64,000 nt of DNA from Kryptolebias marmoratus (GCF_001649575.2 NC_051445.1:4139012-4203011), one strand, 5' to 3'. Shown: positions 32,071-45,540, counted from the stretch's first letter. A program made the numbers and translations. Notes: generated by a model from the sequence alone, not told the origin.

Positions 32071-33723
32071 CTTTAGTCAAATTTTAGCAGGAATTCAAGG
32101 ATGTAAATCCCTAATTCTAATAAAGTTCTAGTTTTAAATCAAGAGACTTTTTAAAATGGATATTAAGAAGAATCCTTTTCAGTCAAAAAGTGTCTGCATC
32201 ATAAACAGGAAAAGGTTATTCTCCGGTTTCTTTTAGTAACTAGAATCACTCAGAGAGCACAAAAATCCACAGCGTGATTAACAAAATAGAGCAATCATCA
32301 AAATTTAAATTGTTTTCTTCTTCTGCTGAAGAAACCATCTCACCGTTTTAACACTTTTCTGAAGTTTCCCATTCAACAGTGGTCAGTCTAATTTAACTTA
32401 TGTGAACTTCTGCCCTTCTTTTAGCAGAAACACTGAACAAATGATGTCAGAGTGTTTCTCAGAATTGTGTGTAGGAAGGATGAAAACATCTTTCTCAGTG
32501 GAATTAGGTCAAAAGTAAAATTATCTGTAAACATTAAATTCTTGTCATGTAGAAACTAGATGTTCAAAACATATTTTCAGGACTTAGTTTGACAGTTCTG
32601 AAAACTTACTTTGAACCAAAACAATCAGTATCTTTGTGTCATCATCACTTTTAAAAGTACAAGCTTCAAAATAGATTATATCATCAATAGTATCCAATAA
32701 AGACTGTTTTTACCAAAAAATACTCACAGATACATCATAATCATTTATGGATCAGCAGCTGAGTAGAAGATGGTTTTTGAAGACAAATCAGTGTTAAATA
32801 TTTTTTCAGGAAAATGAGCATCACTGTCAAAGCGAGGCATATATTCACTGTAGCTGTGGTGGATACAAAAAACCTAAACAATACAAAGAAAACTAAAAGT
32901 TGTGAATGAATGGCTGAACGGCACAAACATACAGAAAGTAAACTCTATTTACCAGTTCAGCTACGTGAACGGATGTAAAGTTCAAGTTCAACCACAAACC
33001 AAGATATGCTGTAACCAGGGTTTGCTTTAAAAGGTAGAAAACTGTTTTACATGAAGACTTCTTCGAAAAAACAATGAACTGAAGATGCAGAAGAAAGATA
33101 TCCACGCTAACATTTATGTATTTTGCAGAGTAGAAAATCCCTTGTTCTCAAACTTAGAGCACCTGGTAGAGAGAAAAACCCAAGGTTGTTGCATCATTTC
33201 CCTTCAGTTACTACAGATCTATCTTATTATTAACCAAGAACACTCACTGACTTTCTCCTAAAGGTCAAAATGCTTTACATTTCAAATAATCAACCCTGTA
33301 TCTGAAGCTCTAGTTGATATCTAGATAAGTTCAGACAACAAAAGTTATCAATCTTGCGACCACACAAAGTGTGCTTTCATTTGGCTTGTCCTTGGTGGAA
33401 CCACACATCACTGTAAACAATCTCATAGAAAGCACAAACCTATAAACACTCCTGTCAGCTGCTCAGCATGTCCTGCCTGTAAATCAGAAGTCACTTTTTG
33501 TAATCTGATTGCAGTATTTTACAGTTTTTATATGTTTCTGCTCTGACATGCTTTGTGCAACAAGGAGAAAAATGTGTTAAAAAAAGCTAAACTTTGGGAA
33601 ACTAAATGTTGTTTTTTATTCCTGTTTTCTATTTTTTATGCAGTTTTTGTAAGCTGACTACTTCTGTATACTTTATGGTAAATGATCTTATACATTGCTT
33701 TTCTGGTCATTTTGAAGACTCAG
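29344..33723. other. Gene-poor stretch right of the array
   Basis: No protein or RNA gene recognised. A 22-base near-perfect palindrome centred on GGTCCGGACC lies at 29,511-29,532. A G-rich run (GAGGGGGGTGGGGG) lies near 31,208-31,221, an AT microsatellite at 32,028-32,066 and an exon-like 23-bp word at 30,876-30,898. The rest is AT-rich with no reading frame worth naming. Confidence 0.5.
32028..32066. repeat. AT dinucleotide microsatellite
   Basis: About 19 uninterrupted TA units, ended by TATGTATC. Confidence 0.95.
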
Positions 33724-33904
33724 AGCGATTTACATTAGAGCAACATTCATTCATTCACACTCACACATTAATACACCGATATGCAGATCGGTAGACAAGC
33801 TCGGGGTTAAGCGCCTTGCTCAGGGGCACAACGACATGCTGGACTCAAACCTACAACCTTCCAATTATAAGACAACACTCTACCCACTGAGCCACAGTCG
33901 CCCC
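33724..33904 (-). repeat. tRNA-derived SINE-like element
   Basis: On the minus strand it begins GGGGCGACTGTGGCTCAGTG, with A box TGGCTCAGTGG (33,884-33,894) and B-box-like AGGTTTGAGTCC (33,841-33,852) about 45 bp apart. CCCCTGAGCAAGGCGCTTAA follows. That promoter spacing is typical of a tRNA-derived SINE head. The far end fades into CATT-type repeats near 33,745-33,760. It matches the 10,550-10,684 fragment. Confidence 0.7.
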
Positions 33905-36900
33905 TATTAGCTTTATGCTAATTTACCCACTGATACACCAAAAAGATCAGCTCTATGTTTTTTACTTAAATACTTAAATATTTAACTTTAATTTGCAAAC
34001 ACTTTCCCTACAGAAATAAATAAAGATCCGTTCAGTACCTCCAAAATCATTTTTTTCTAAATCTGCTTCACCTTTCTGGCTCTATTTTTGTCTCCTTACG
34101 CTACTTTTAGTTTGACCATTCTGCTATTTTTAGCTTTCAGCTAGTGTTTTGCTTCTTTTAGTTTCCACAACTTAGTTTAATATAAAATGCAATTTCTCTC
34201 ATTTACAAAAAAAAAGGTGGTTTAACCTTCAAAATAGCTTTCGTTTGAGGTTTTCAGCTTTTTCAAAGGTTTAGAAATAAAATTAAGAGGACGACTTAAA
34301 GTGTTACCTGACAAACTTTAGGTTTGAAAAGGATTCCTTAACGTCAGTTCTCAGTTTTAATTAGCTAAAATAAATGTCCCATCGCACCACTTGCCGTTAT
34401 GTTTTGCTGAAAACAGAACGAGTGACGAGGTAGGACAAGTCAACATCAGCTGCCCATACAGACGTCAGCCAACATACGCTCGGCCGTGCTGTGGCAACAT
34501 GGGAGATGTCACTGGGGTCAGGGAGTTGCATCATGTTCGACGTGTGTTTTACAAAGATAACAGTTTTTGAAAAGTATTCAATATGTCGTCTGCAGCATCC
34601 CTCAGCCAAGCAACAGCTGATCAAATTGAACAATAAATCATGTTGTGGGGCAGAAATAACAACTAGCATAGCTGAGAATTTTCTTCATTTAGTTTCTGTT
34701 GCCACAAAATTAATTAATTATCAACAGTGATTAAATACTAACCTTTAACATTTACAGTAAAATGGTTTAAGACACAATGTCTGCAAAACAACAAAAGTTA
34801 TCTTATTACACGTGTATTGAGTTGTCATATTTCACACAAAAATTTCCACATGATTTGGGAACAATTTCTGCAACATTAACTAGCCTTTTTATTCCCATCC
34901 AGTTAGTAAAATTTCTGGGAAATGACTGAATGAGACAGCAGATAATCTTTCCGGGAAGTAACTGTGAAGTAGAGCTCATATTGAAAGTTGCGGGGACTTT
35001 CAACATGATTCATCCTCTTTTCTGCTGAACTGCATGCTGGTTTATACTCACAAAAACTGTGGGAAAATTCTGTTACTTAAGGAATTGAAATAAAAACAAA
35101 ACCCATCATAAAGCAGCCTTGTCGCCCATTCTTGTTTCACAATAAATTAAATTAAAAAATCTGCAATATACGTTTTGCATCATGTCTTCTCCTCTAACCG
35201 TGAGCCACAAACTTTTTTCCCATCTGTGATAAACATTCTCAATTATAGAAGTCTGCCTCAATGCAATATGTAACAATAATTAATTTGAACCAAATCATCT
35301 CTCTATTCTTCCCATTTTATTAGTGTTTGTGTGTAAATTTGCTCACAATGACACACCTGTCAGCTTTAAACATATTTTTGTTTTTAACGATGTTAACATA
35401 GCCTTAAAAATACTTTGCAGTTCTTAGATGTGTTCCAAAAGGGGCTGCAGGTGAGAAGGCAAATGTCAAAGAGTTAACCAACAACTTAATGGAGCTCAGT
35501 GTTGGAACATTAAATGCTCTTCAGATGGTTTGTATTTTATAAATGTGTATAAATATATGCAGAGAAGAACTGTCCTGAAACCCTCTTCTCTATCAATGTG
35601 TGCACCTAATGTACTTCTATAATAAAAACATTTTAAATGGTTTGTTTGCCGATGATTTTCTTTTCTTTTTTTGCACATAAGTCTTGGTCAATGTGATTAA
35701 CTCTGGTGTGAACTGTCCTTATTTCCTCTCTAGTGTCCTTGAGCAACAACCATAGCTCCGGTGAAGCTGTTTGTAGCAAACAACAATCTATTTACTGTTT
35801 GTGTTAAATGTGGTTTAAAAGGCAGCCAGAGAAAAACAGACACACAGCAAAACCTTTCTAATCTAAATATAGAGGGATGCAAGATGACAGCTAATAATTC
35901 CCACCAGTGGTCTTTAACTTGTTGTGCAACCAGAATTAGTCATGACGTGAGCCTTTTATTTCAAGTGCATGTTGTCATTCAGCTTTTTGGAGCCTTTATC
36001 TGCCGTCAGCTGTTTGGCTCCCCTTCAGAAACAGCTGCAGTGACGCAACAGAAGAACCTCAAATCTGCCTCTACATGTTAGGAATGTGTGGAATCATAAT
36101 TTACCCAGACTTGTGTCTGCAGCAGAGCTTTAACAGACAGTGACCCAATCTGAAGGTTAGAGTACGTTAAGGCACTCCAGCCAGATTCCGCATTTAAACC
36201 TTTGACTGCTAATTTGTGCAAACGTTTTTTTTTCTTTGTTTATTCCACTGAAATGCATTTTTCCTAAAGTCTGACATTTTAATTTAAGGGGAAAGCCTAA
36301 CCACACACTGGGAAGGGGATTTTGGACTGTTGATTTGAAGTTACTCCATAAAAAACTCCCGCAATGGTTTTTATCAGAGAGGAAATGTTGGTAATAAAGA
36401 GGAAAAGATAAATTGTCAGTTTAATTTTTTACCAGAATTTATAGGCAGGAAATTCAAAGACATTATTGCCAACCTATGATCACACAGCTACAAAAAAAAT
36501 CAAAACAAAAAGCTCTGTTGAATCCTTATAAACACAAGCTTCCACCCTTTTTTTTTTTTTACTTTCTCTTTATGAGGTTTCTGTCGACTTACAGGAAGAG
36601 ACACACCTCTGATAATACCGGTTCCTGACGCTGGCGAGTCTTTGGTGCCACAGCTGCAGCATTTAGTCAAATTTTCACAAAAAACAAAAGGCAAGGTCAG
36701 AGCAGGTCTATAAAATTGTCTTGGTTGCAGTTTTCTGTTTTAAGGTTTCTGTAACTGGTCCCAAAATTTAGGTAGTTTCCTCTCGAGCCAAAAAAAGCAC
36801 CAGCTGATGCGTGCTACTAACCAGCCAGGCGCGGCACCCGAGCGCCTTCATAAGCTTCAATAATCGAAACATGTTCCACAGTCCACTGCCCTCAAACACA

Positions 36901-37400
36901 AGGCAGACATGACATTAAGCACCAGGCCTTAAAGTTACTCACATTTACTTGAAAATGTTACTCATATGTTAATTTGGGGGCTTTTTTTTACCATTAATTT
37001 TTTGTTAAAAACCCTTCTGGTCCAAATATATATGAAGAAGTTTCTGTTCTAGAAGAAAACAGTCATTGGGGTGTTTTCTTACCAGGGCTAATGCTAATGC
37101 TAGGGATAATCTTATAAACCACTGCTTACTAAAAATAGTATCTCACTGGGCTGCAACTGTTGGAGAGTAGCTGGCGGCTCAAAGTAGCAAGAAAATAGTT
37201 AAATGTTCAGTTTCGGTGTCACTGAATTCACAGTGTTTGCAACCAAATGACCAGTGAGTCATCTGACCACCTTTTGAAAACTATAACTAATTGTTGTGTG
37301 CACAGCTTTCAAAATGGCATTCTAGCTCTTGCACATTATTGTGTTGTCCACCTGCAGCCACATGACACATGCCTCAGCTCTCTTTGTCCTCACCAAGCAG
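33905..37400. other. Gene-poor stretch
   Basis: Apart from the dispersed repeat at 33,930-34,190, nothing is recognisable. T-rich runs occur near 36,226-36,236 and 36,548-36,561. Open frames of up to 106 codons (35,761-36,081) lack any known family signature and have no splice context. Confidence 0.5.
33930..34190 (+). repeat. Dispersed AGCTA/TTTTAGCT-rich repeat, copy 1
   Basis: Shares an ordered set of words with 43,795-44,220: AAATCATTTTTCTA.., CTGC, ATTCTGCTATTTT, TTAGCTTTCAGCTA.TGTTTTGCT, CTTTTAGTTT and CAACTTAGTTT. Such tracts are frequent in fish non-coding DNA. I cannot name the family. Confidence 0.45.
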
Positions 37401-38008
37401 CCTGTCCAATGGTTTGTAAACACAGATAGATAATCATCTAATCAGAAGGCAACAACTCAATGGATTTAGGCATCTAGGTGTGGTTGAGATGAGTTGCTGA
37501 AGTTCAAACTGAGACCCAGAGTTATGACAAAAAGGAGATTTGAGTGACCTTGAAGGCAGCGTGGTTCTTGGTGTCAGAAAAGCTGGTCTGAGTAGTTCAG
37601 AAACTGCAGATCTACTGGGATGTTTCCACATGACCACTTCTAGGGTGTACAGAGAATGGTCCGAAAAAGAAAAGAAAATCCAGTGAGCAGCAGTTGTGTG
37701 GACAAAAACCCCTTTTTGGTGTCAAAGGTCAGCGATAAAAAGCTAAAGTTAGCTCAAATAACCACTTGTTTTAACCAAGGTATGGAGAATACCATCTTTG
37801 AATGCACAACATGGGAGATTCACAATGTGGATGTGCAGCTGACAAATCTGCAACCTGCATCATGTCAATTTGCACCAAAATCTTTGAGGAATGTTTCCAA
37901 CATCTTGTTGAATCTGTCACACAGAATTAAGGCATTTCTAAAGGCAAAGGGGTGTCCAATCGGGTACTAGCAGGGTGTACTTAATGAAGTGGCTGCTGAG
38001 TATATATC
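37401..38008 (+). pseudogene. Internally deleted Tc1/mariner-like transposon
   Basis: Starts CCTGTCCAATGG.., then GGCAACAACTCAATGGATTT, CTGGTCTGAGTAGTTCAGAA, CTACTGGGATGTTTCC and GAGAATGGTCCGAAAAAGA. It jumps after AATAACCACTTGTTT..CAAGGTATGGAG to GGAGATTCACAATGTGGATG, and ends CAAAGGGGTGTCCAATCGGG, GTACTAGCAGGGTGTACTTA then ATGAAGTGGCTG. These match the start and end of the well-known fish Tc1-like element whose tips read as an acceptor of TTATTAGGTACACC-type repeats. The last frame ends in a AFLKAKGCPIGY tail like Tc1 transposases. The middle, with the DDE catalytic residues, is deleted, so it cannot encode an active enzyme. The left inverted repeat is missing or decayed. Confidence 0.8.
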
Positions 38009-41000
38009 AGCAGATGAATTCTTCAGATGAATCAGATGAATCTCCTTCAGGAGCTGATCAAGGCCAACAAACACTGTAAAATAGAGTAAATATCACATTA
38101 AAGTCTAGAAACTGCAAACAAAATGTCAGATTAAAAGCCCATACACTTCAAAAACAAACTCTTGAGTCTGTTTTTAATGTAACAGCCTCACAGAGAACAA
38201 AGTCAACTCAAGTATAAAAGAAAAAAAAACATTTAAATGCAATTTTAGTTTCCTTCCACCTCATTTGGTTTGTGGAAACCAATAATCTTGATTTCTGCAG
38301 CAAACAATCAAAACTGCAAAGTGTCTTTGATTACTGCCGGCTGAGTCACATCCAGCTGAGATTGGAGATCTGGGTAGTTAAAACTTGTTTACCAGGCTCA
38401 CCCGCTGGGGCGTGGGAAGTTATTAACTGGAGCTCTGCAGTTAACACACACACATGCACACACACGCTCCTCTTCCTGTGTATACAAAACCCCAAACTGG
38501 AAAGACTAACTCGAATGAGAAAAACAGGTTGTGTCTTGATGTGAATGGTTGTGAAGCCAGCTGTCAGTTGGTTACTTTCCAAAGGCCTTTTTTTGTGTTT
38601 TATTCTCAGGGCAGTGCTTCTAAGTGTCCTGTGTTATTGAAAGCACAAACAAAGGCCAAGACTAAAAAGCTTTGATAAACTTTACATGAAATAAAAGCTC
38701 TCAGTGTTGCTGCTTAGCCTTCTATGGCTCAAACAGCCGTCACACAAAGACATAATTTGCCTTTTTATTATGGATTGGAAATCCAGCTGCAGTGAACACA
38801 CACCTTCGTTCAAGTCAGGTAAAATTGTACGTGATGTTCCCCTGACTTTTGTCCCGTCCCTGGCTGTCTATTTGTGTCTTAATCCTCATTCCAATCATTC
38901 TTTAAAAAGACAACAGCAAACAAATGTCTTTGTTTCATTATCATGTTACTTTCTGCTTTACACTTGGTGTTTATTAAAATAAACTGCAACAAAATAAAGG
39001 TAAAAAAGCAACGATTAATGTTGGCTTTTTTAATAAAAATATGAACCAAAGTAGGATCAATGGGTGAGGCGTTGGTTGACATGCAGTAACTTGTATATGA
39101 CTTCAAACAAGAAACGACAAGCCTGTTCTTGTGAGCTGGCTTTCAAGGCAGTTTGTAAATTTGTTTTAGGATGAAGAAAACAGATCAGCTGATAGATGAG
39201 CTGGAAAAAAAAAACCAGATGACTGTTATGTCATACAGGACATCCTGATTTCAACAGCTTTGGGAAAATATTCTGTCAGTTTGCCTGTGTTTCAATGTGG
39301 TAATGCAAATGAACGTAAAAGAAGGAAACAAATGTCTGGAAACAATAAAACCTGTTTCGACCCAATTGTGTTTGAAGGCAGAAAGCAGGTCTCAGTGTTC
39401 ATAGGAAGCTACATTCATTCATTTATTTCTGAGAACTGATAAGGAAACAAGCCAGCAGGAACAAGGAAGGAAATCTAAACTCAGCACATTAGCTTGTGCT
39501 GAGACACAAAGATCAAGACGACCTAAAACTTAAAGCAAAGATTGAGGAATGAATGACATTCAACTCTGAGGCCATCCATTTCCTGTTGGCCGGACTGTCC
39601 TTTGATGACGAATCCTACGGACAGGCAGGATGGTTAACCACAGTGTGAACAAAGGTTAACAATAACATTATCAAAGTAATCCAAATGAATCACCTCCCCA
39701 CAGCACAACTCAGAGGAATTTTAATAGCTGTAAGCAGGTTAAAAGTCACATGATTGCCTGACTCGTGGTAAAAAAATCACAAGTTTCCTTTTAAAAAAAT
39801 CTTATTCATCATCCCTTCAAACGTCATTCAGGAGGATTGAGAGCAAATATTCCAACAACATCCATTAAAATGAATTTCAGTTTGTCTGGAAAGTTTTCAT
39901 ATTGAAAAAAAAATCTTTACAAACTAGTTCTGCCACAAAAAGTCTTCTCAACTGTTCAAGGAAGGAAATTGGTATGCAAAATCCTTTCAGGTTCACACAC
40001 AAATGTGTGAATGGGTTTTATGTAAACCTTTTTCCTGCTTCTCTGTTGATAAGATCATCTCTGGCCTGGGAACTGTGTTGGCTGATTGATCCTGAAAACA
40101 GAGATGTGGAGGGAAGAAGAAGTTGAAGATGAGCCTCAGCTTCATGTTGCCCATCACTGTTTAGTGGAATCACAATTTGAAAACTCTAGTTTAGTATTTT
40201 GGTCACTGCCACTGTGCATTCCCATTGACCAGTGATAGCTTCGCCCTAATGCACAAGGTTTTTATAGCCTATTTTGCTTTAGATGGGGCCATAATCATGA
40301 CGATAATCATCAAACTGTATTATGGAAAACTGGAAAACTGAGCACTTTGAAAACTAAGCTCATTTTGTAATAGATTTCTCACCAAAGTGACCCTATTTGA
40401 ACAAGAATGTGGAGCTGGATATAAAATATGACTGAGATTAAATTTCAACTTTAACATGATAGTTTAGATTTCTAGTCCTTCCCAAGTTGTTACTGAGCAA
40501 AGCCCTAACCAATAAACTGGGTTTATTTATTTTAATCAAGAAGCTGTTAGACATAAAGAGTGAATAAAAGCAAAAGAAAAGACTGATTTATTAAAAACAT
40601 AAAAGTAAAAAAATAGCTGGAGTTTCGTTGTTGAAAGATATTCACACACGGTGCCATCAAAAACTTTGTTGCTCCAAAATGCAGATTGTTTGTTCAAATA
40701 AACTTCATGAAGGACATTGGCTCAGTCTGTAGCACATATACTAACTAGCTTGTTGGTTTCATGCTAGTATGGAGCGATTTGACAGAAACTATGAACTACA
40801 ATTTGTAAACATAGAAGAAGTTGATGTTTTTAAAACGGTAATCTATTGCATGCACTATTTGAAAACTGAAATTTAAAGGGTGATGCCAAATATGCGTCAG
40901 TAAAAGAAGTTGAGCAAAAAAAGAACAAACATTTATGAACATGGTTGATAATTTGCTTTTATTAGCATTTACAGAATTTATATTCATCTCAGAGACTAAA

Positions 41001-42199
41001 AGGACACAAACAATCATTTGGCTTTTGGTAATTTCTCAAGATTGTTCAACACAATAAACACAAAAACTTTTTGTAGATTGTAAAACTCAATTTTTTATTT
41101 ATAAATACTGGCTAATTGACAAAACAATACAGATGTATGGTGCTGGACATAATGTGTGCAACAGAGTAATTATAACAACAAACTTCTGCTCATCCAGAAT
41201 TTAAACCAACACAAATATTCAGGCTCAGTCAGGGTTTAATTTTATTTGAATTCATGTCCTGTTCTCTTGAAGTATTGGAGATTCTGTCAGCATGGAAAAC
41301 AAACTTTTATGGTTTTATGACTGAAATGAACTATCAGGTGATATAAAGTTAAAGCCTAGGTCCAGATGTTTTGTTAAGCGAGAAGGACGTCTTTAAATAA
41401 ATACTTATGCCAAAAAAAAAAAAAAAAGACATTCAAAGTTAGCCTTAGCAGACCAACAAGATCCGTCACCATGTCTGACAGCCTGCAGAAAACACAAAAA
41501 CACTGATTAAAATCGAAACAACAGTCATCTGTTTTGATTTTAAAGAAAAGCAACAGATGCAAACTGACCTGAAAACAAGTAGAAATATTTACCACATACA
41601 GGAATTCACCCAAAAAGTCTCACAATGAACGGGAACACAGAATTCTTCAGTCCACTGACATTTTTGATCTAGATTTATTGTATTTCAATCAGAAGCACAA
41701 CAAACACTCTACTTCTCATCCAGACTGAGAAGTAAACATTGCTCACACTGACTGTTTTTCTTTGATGGAGTCAAGAGTGAACAGTTCATGGGGGCTCCCC
41801 AAGGCCAAAGGGGGTGATTTTCAGTTTTTTTAAATGTTAATTTTGAGCCACTGGAGATAAAGACTGAAACTTGTGTGGGAGTGTGATTCTGATTCTGAAG
41901 CTGCAATACGAAACCAACTGTGTGGGTGGATGAAGGAATGCAAGGAGAGGCAGTCACAACAGAGACGTGTATTTCCCCATCCGCAAACTCCAGTGTCAGA
42001 GCCTTTAATTAAGTTTGATACAGCATATATGTGGGATGTAGAAAATGGCCTACGATTCACTGACAACACTTTAGAAGTCAACAGATGAGGACTGGAAATT
42101 TTCCTGTGGGTGTTGTTAAAAACATTTCATTTCTCGTTATAACGTCAAACTGAAAGGGAAACATGAAACCACAGAAGGACAAGTTGTGTTACAGCAGGT
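38009..42199. other. Gene-poor stretch
   Basis: No exon recognised. Holds a short CA run at 38,445-38,465, a poly-A run at 41,411-41,426 and generally AT-rich DNA. Open frames here (for example 38,272-38,544 and 41,709-42,081) overlap in several frames and match no family. Confidence 0.5.
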
Positions 42200-42425
42200 A
42201 CGATCAGACGTACAGCCTTTTCTGTGTTCGCTAAAGTCACTTAGCTGTGGCAACCATCTTGGATGGTGTTGACTCCAAAAGGTTACTCAGGTGTAGATCT
42301 ACATCCAGTGATTACTTTCTGAGAGCTTCACAAAAATCTGTCCAAGGGTTCATGAGAGATTTTGCTACTGCTACAGACAAACACACACACACACACAGGC
42401 AAAAGCATTATCACCCTTTTGTCTT
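42200..42425 (+). repeat. Unnamed interspersed repeat family X, copy 5
   Basis: Carries the right half of the family: TTAGCTGTGGCAACCATCTT, GACTCCAAAAGGTTACTCAG, GTGTAGATCTACATCCAGTG, AAATCTGTCCAAGGGTTCAT, a (CA)n at 42,379-42,398 and AGGCAAAAGCATTATCACCC then TTTTGTCTTTGGTGG. The CA run sits where other copies have CAGACAGAC. Confidence 0.65.
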
Positions 42426-45330
42426 TGGTGGCAGCAATGACCAGAGAGCATGGTACATAAATCTGAAGAAGACTGCAAACTCATGCAGAGAAACACATCA
42501 GTGCTCCTTGTTTCTGTTGTTGTGAGCTGCGGAGCCTCTTCAGGGTCCACTGAAGGGCTTTCTGCATTCCTTTGCATTAAGCTCTTGTTTTTCTGGGCTG
42601 AGAGGGGAATTTTCAATCTAAGTGAAGCCTTAAAATGCTTCGGATCACTGAGTTATTCCCACTCAACCCATGTGCAGTTCAAGCAGCTTGCATGTGACCT
42701 GCCAGGGTCCAAATCCAGGGTCAGAGAACAGTCACTGAAACTGCAAGATCTGCACATTTTTAGATGGGATGTATCTGCAAAGATACAACAAACTTTGGGT
42801 TCTACAACATAATGAATTCAAAACAATTAATGAAAAGGGGAAAATAGATAGAACACACTGTAGAGGATGTAAAAGAGTTAAATATTAACCAGTAATTAGA
42901 TTAGTCTGTCGTTAGCAGCTCTGTTCATCTGACGTACATTAACTGAAGTGCTGACAGACTCTGAAGAAGTGGATCTGAATTAAAGGTGGAAGACAAAACT
43001 TATTACTTAGAGTTACAAATAAATGCACAATATTTAGGAAATCAGTATAACATCTTGCAAAATTGGAGGAGATTGCACATCAAGTTATTTTCGAGGTTAA
43101 AACTGCCATAAATGTTGGCTGATGACATGCATCCTTCAAGGAATGCTAGGCCTTTAATTTTAATATGTAAACAAACGCCCAGATGTTTGTGGACATAAGG
43201 AGGCAGTTCCGCCAAGTTTTTTCTCCCTGACACCGTTTGGCTGTCCTTGATCTCATGCTGGCACTGACCAGAAACTCTTATCTCAATCATTAATCATCGA
43301 AGGTTGCACCACGTCTTCACGTGAGCATGTTCTCTGCCAACTGTTCTGTCCGCGTCTCACGCCTCTCATGTTTCATTGTGGGAACGTTGTGTAGTTTTTC
43401 CAACTGGAATGTTTGAGCTGCAGGTACTGAGGGCTTGTTGACCTTCTGGACTCCAACCACCAACAGAGAGGAGGACGTACAATATAAAGCTGTTTGTGTT
43501 TGCTTCTTTTTTTTTCTTTTTTTGCAATATTACTCGGTTGAGAATCAAACACGTTAGTCTTTGATATGAATCAGCCTTTAAAGGTTTGAGGACACCTACG
43601 TTAACGCTAAAATTCATTTGAAAGGTACACTGTTGTAGTCATCCAATGAGTCAGCATTCAAACTATTTTCTGTTTCTAGTTTAATCCGTACATGTTTCGC
43701 AATCAAAAGATTTCAACACACTTTGTGCCGTTTTAACTGGTCAAGTATCCAAACATTCAGCCCAGTCAGGAACAGTGTACTTAGAGTCTTGGTATTTGTA
43801 ATTTTTATATTTTTTTAAATATTTCCCTTAATTTCAAATAAACTTTCCCATAAAAATACACTGAGATCTCTTCAAATCATTTTTCTATTTCAGAACTGCT
43901 TTTTTTTTTTAGCTCTTTAGCTACCATTCTGCTATTTTAGCTTGTTCTTTCTTTGATCGTTCTTTTTTTTTTTACATGTACAGCCCTTTTTGCAGTTGTG
44001 GTTGTTTGTAAAGTTACTTTTATAAATAAAGTAGTAGTAATGTTCAGCTTTCGTTTTGCTACTTTTAGCTAACATTCTGCTTCTTTTGGCTTTCAGCTAC
44101 TGTTTTGCTGCTTATAGTTTTTATCTTGTGTTCTCCTCATGTAACCTCTGTGGTGCTCATCTTAGGATCTGTTCTGCTTTTTTTTTCAGTTTTAACAACT
44201 TAGTTTTAGTTTCTCCTGCAAGTTTAAGCAGTCGTTCAGTTCCCAGCATTTTCACAGAACATGCGGTTATTTGTTAAAATCCCCAAATAACTTCCTGGTT
44301 AATGCAGCTAACGTGTGGCTGGTTCTGATCCTCACGGCCTGCATGTTTGTTGTATGAATGAATCATTAGTGACTTTCTTCCAGGGGACTGTTCGCACATG
44401 AGAAGTAGGGGTAATTCAAAACACAAAATGCTGAGCGCAGCAAATTCCAGCTCAAACAGACTGAGAACAGCAGTTCATTCTCACAGAGCTCAGATATCAT
44501 ATCGAAGACTTATCAGAAAAATAATTTCCCACTCAGCAGCAACCAAAGAAGCAAAACAGTTTTTTGATGCAACATGAGCCAAAGATTATTGCATGTTGAC
44601 CATCTGGTGGATGAAGTAATGATATCAGTACTGTGGGGGGATGGGGTAACAAACTGAAAATTAATGTTTAACCAACGTGTTTGCAGTAAGGGTGGGCGGA
44701 TGTTGTTAATACTTTGTTTCCGGAAACACACCTTTACGCAAATATAGTTACAGTTTCCTCTACGTGTACCATAAAGTACCATAAAACCACACACATGGAA
44801 TGAAGAAGAGTGCTGGGGTAGATCAGTTATCCATGACATGTCAAATACAAAAAAAGTGTTTTTAAAAATAAAGCAACTGGTCTTCTGTTCTGTAACTGAA
44901 GACTTATTCATTCAAAATTGCATTCAATGCTCCGTTTAGGCAGCTAAACTGACGTGCAGATTAATCTCACTCCCCTCCCACCTGAGAAATGTTAGGGTCT
45001 TTCTTTGCCTGGATCACAAGAGAGAGAGGATATGAAAGTATGAATCAGACTCTAATGACCCTCAGGTGAAAGGGGAGTGGACTTAATCTGCATATGACTT
45101 CAGCTTGCATAAAAGGAGAATTTTCCAGGAGAATTTAAAGATCGGGTCTCCAGTTTTGAATGAATAAAACTCTCCAGATGGGAAACAAAACATCGTCATC
45201 TACAGAATCAAAGTCTAGTTGCCTTGTTTAAAAAAAAAAAAAAAACAGGTACACATTCTTTTACATATCATGACCTGAAAAAATAAACTTTCCTCAAACC
45301 ATTTTGGACAAAACAAGATTTATTTGCTTT
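42426..45330. other. Gene-poor stretch with possible regulatory islands
   Basis: No coding exon recognised. The segments 43,100-43,300 and 44,940-45,170 are non-repetitive and dense in transcription-factor-like words; they are described among the observations. T-rich tracts occur near 43,507-43,522 and 43,899-43,910. Confidence 0.45.
43795..44220 (+). repeat. Dispersed AGCTA/TTTTAGCT-rich repeat, copy 2
   Basis: Partner of 33,930-34,190. The motif ATTCTGCT.TTTTAGCTT..CAGCTA.TGTTTTGCT appears twice here, so this copy is partly internally repeated. Confidence 0.45.
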
Positions 45331-45540
45331 TAGTTAGATGTATGGGTTTTTAGATATTTTGTTGTGCTCTATGTCCTACTTTACTTGTATATTTATCTGC
45401 TCTTATATGTGTATTGATGTTTAGATGTATATATGGATATATATTTTACAATTACATATGCATTTTTTGTCTTTTATTGTGAAGCACTTTGTGTATTAAT
45501 ATCTATGAAAGGTGTTAAATGATTAAAGTTTACTCACTCA
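45330..45540 (+). repeat. Probable LINE 3' tail fragment
   Basis: Ends GTGAAGCACTTTGTGTATTA, then ATCTATGAAAGGTGTTAAAT and ATTAAAGTTTACTCACTCAC. The phrase with a CACTTTGT block, AAAGGTG and a short simple tail is typical of the 3' ends of fish LINE-derived repeats. No reverse transcriptase sequence precedes it. Confidence 0.4.

Noticed and set aside
33841..33904. Possible tRNA gene from A-box and B-box words
   Set aside because: The boxes are degenerate, no cloverleaf closes and the same module recurs at 10,550-10,684, so it is a SINE head.
35761..36081. 106-codon plus-strand frame
   Set aside because: No homology, no initiation or splice context, and average length for chance in this much sequence.
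41374..41613. 79-codon minus-strand frame after a TTTTCTGCAG acceptor-like word
   Set aside because: The frame runs into a long poly-T tract, has no matching donor and resembles no protein.
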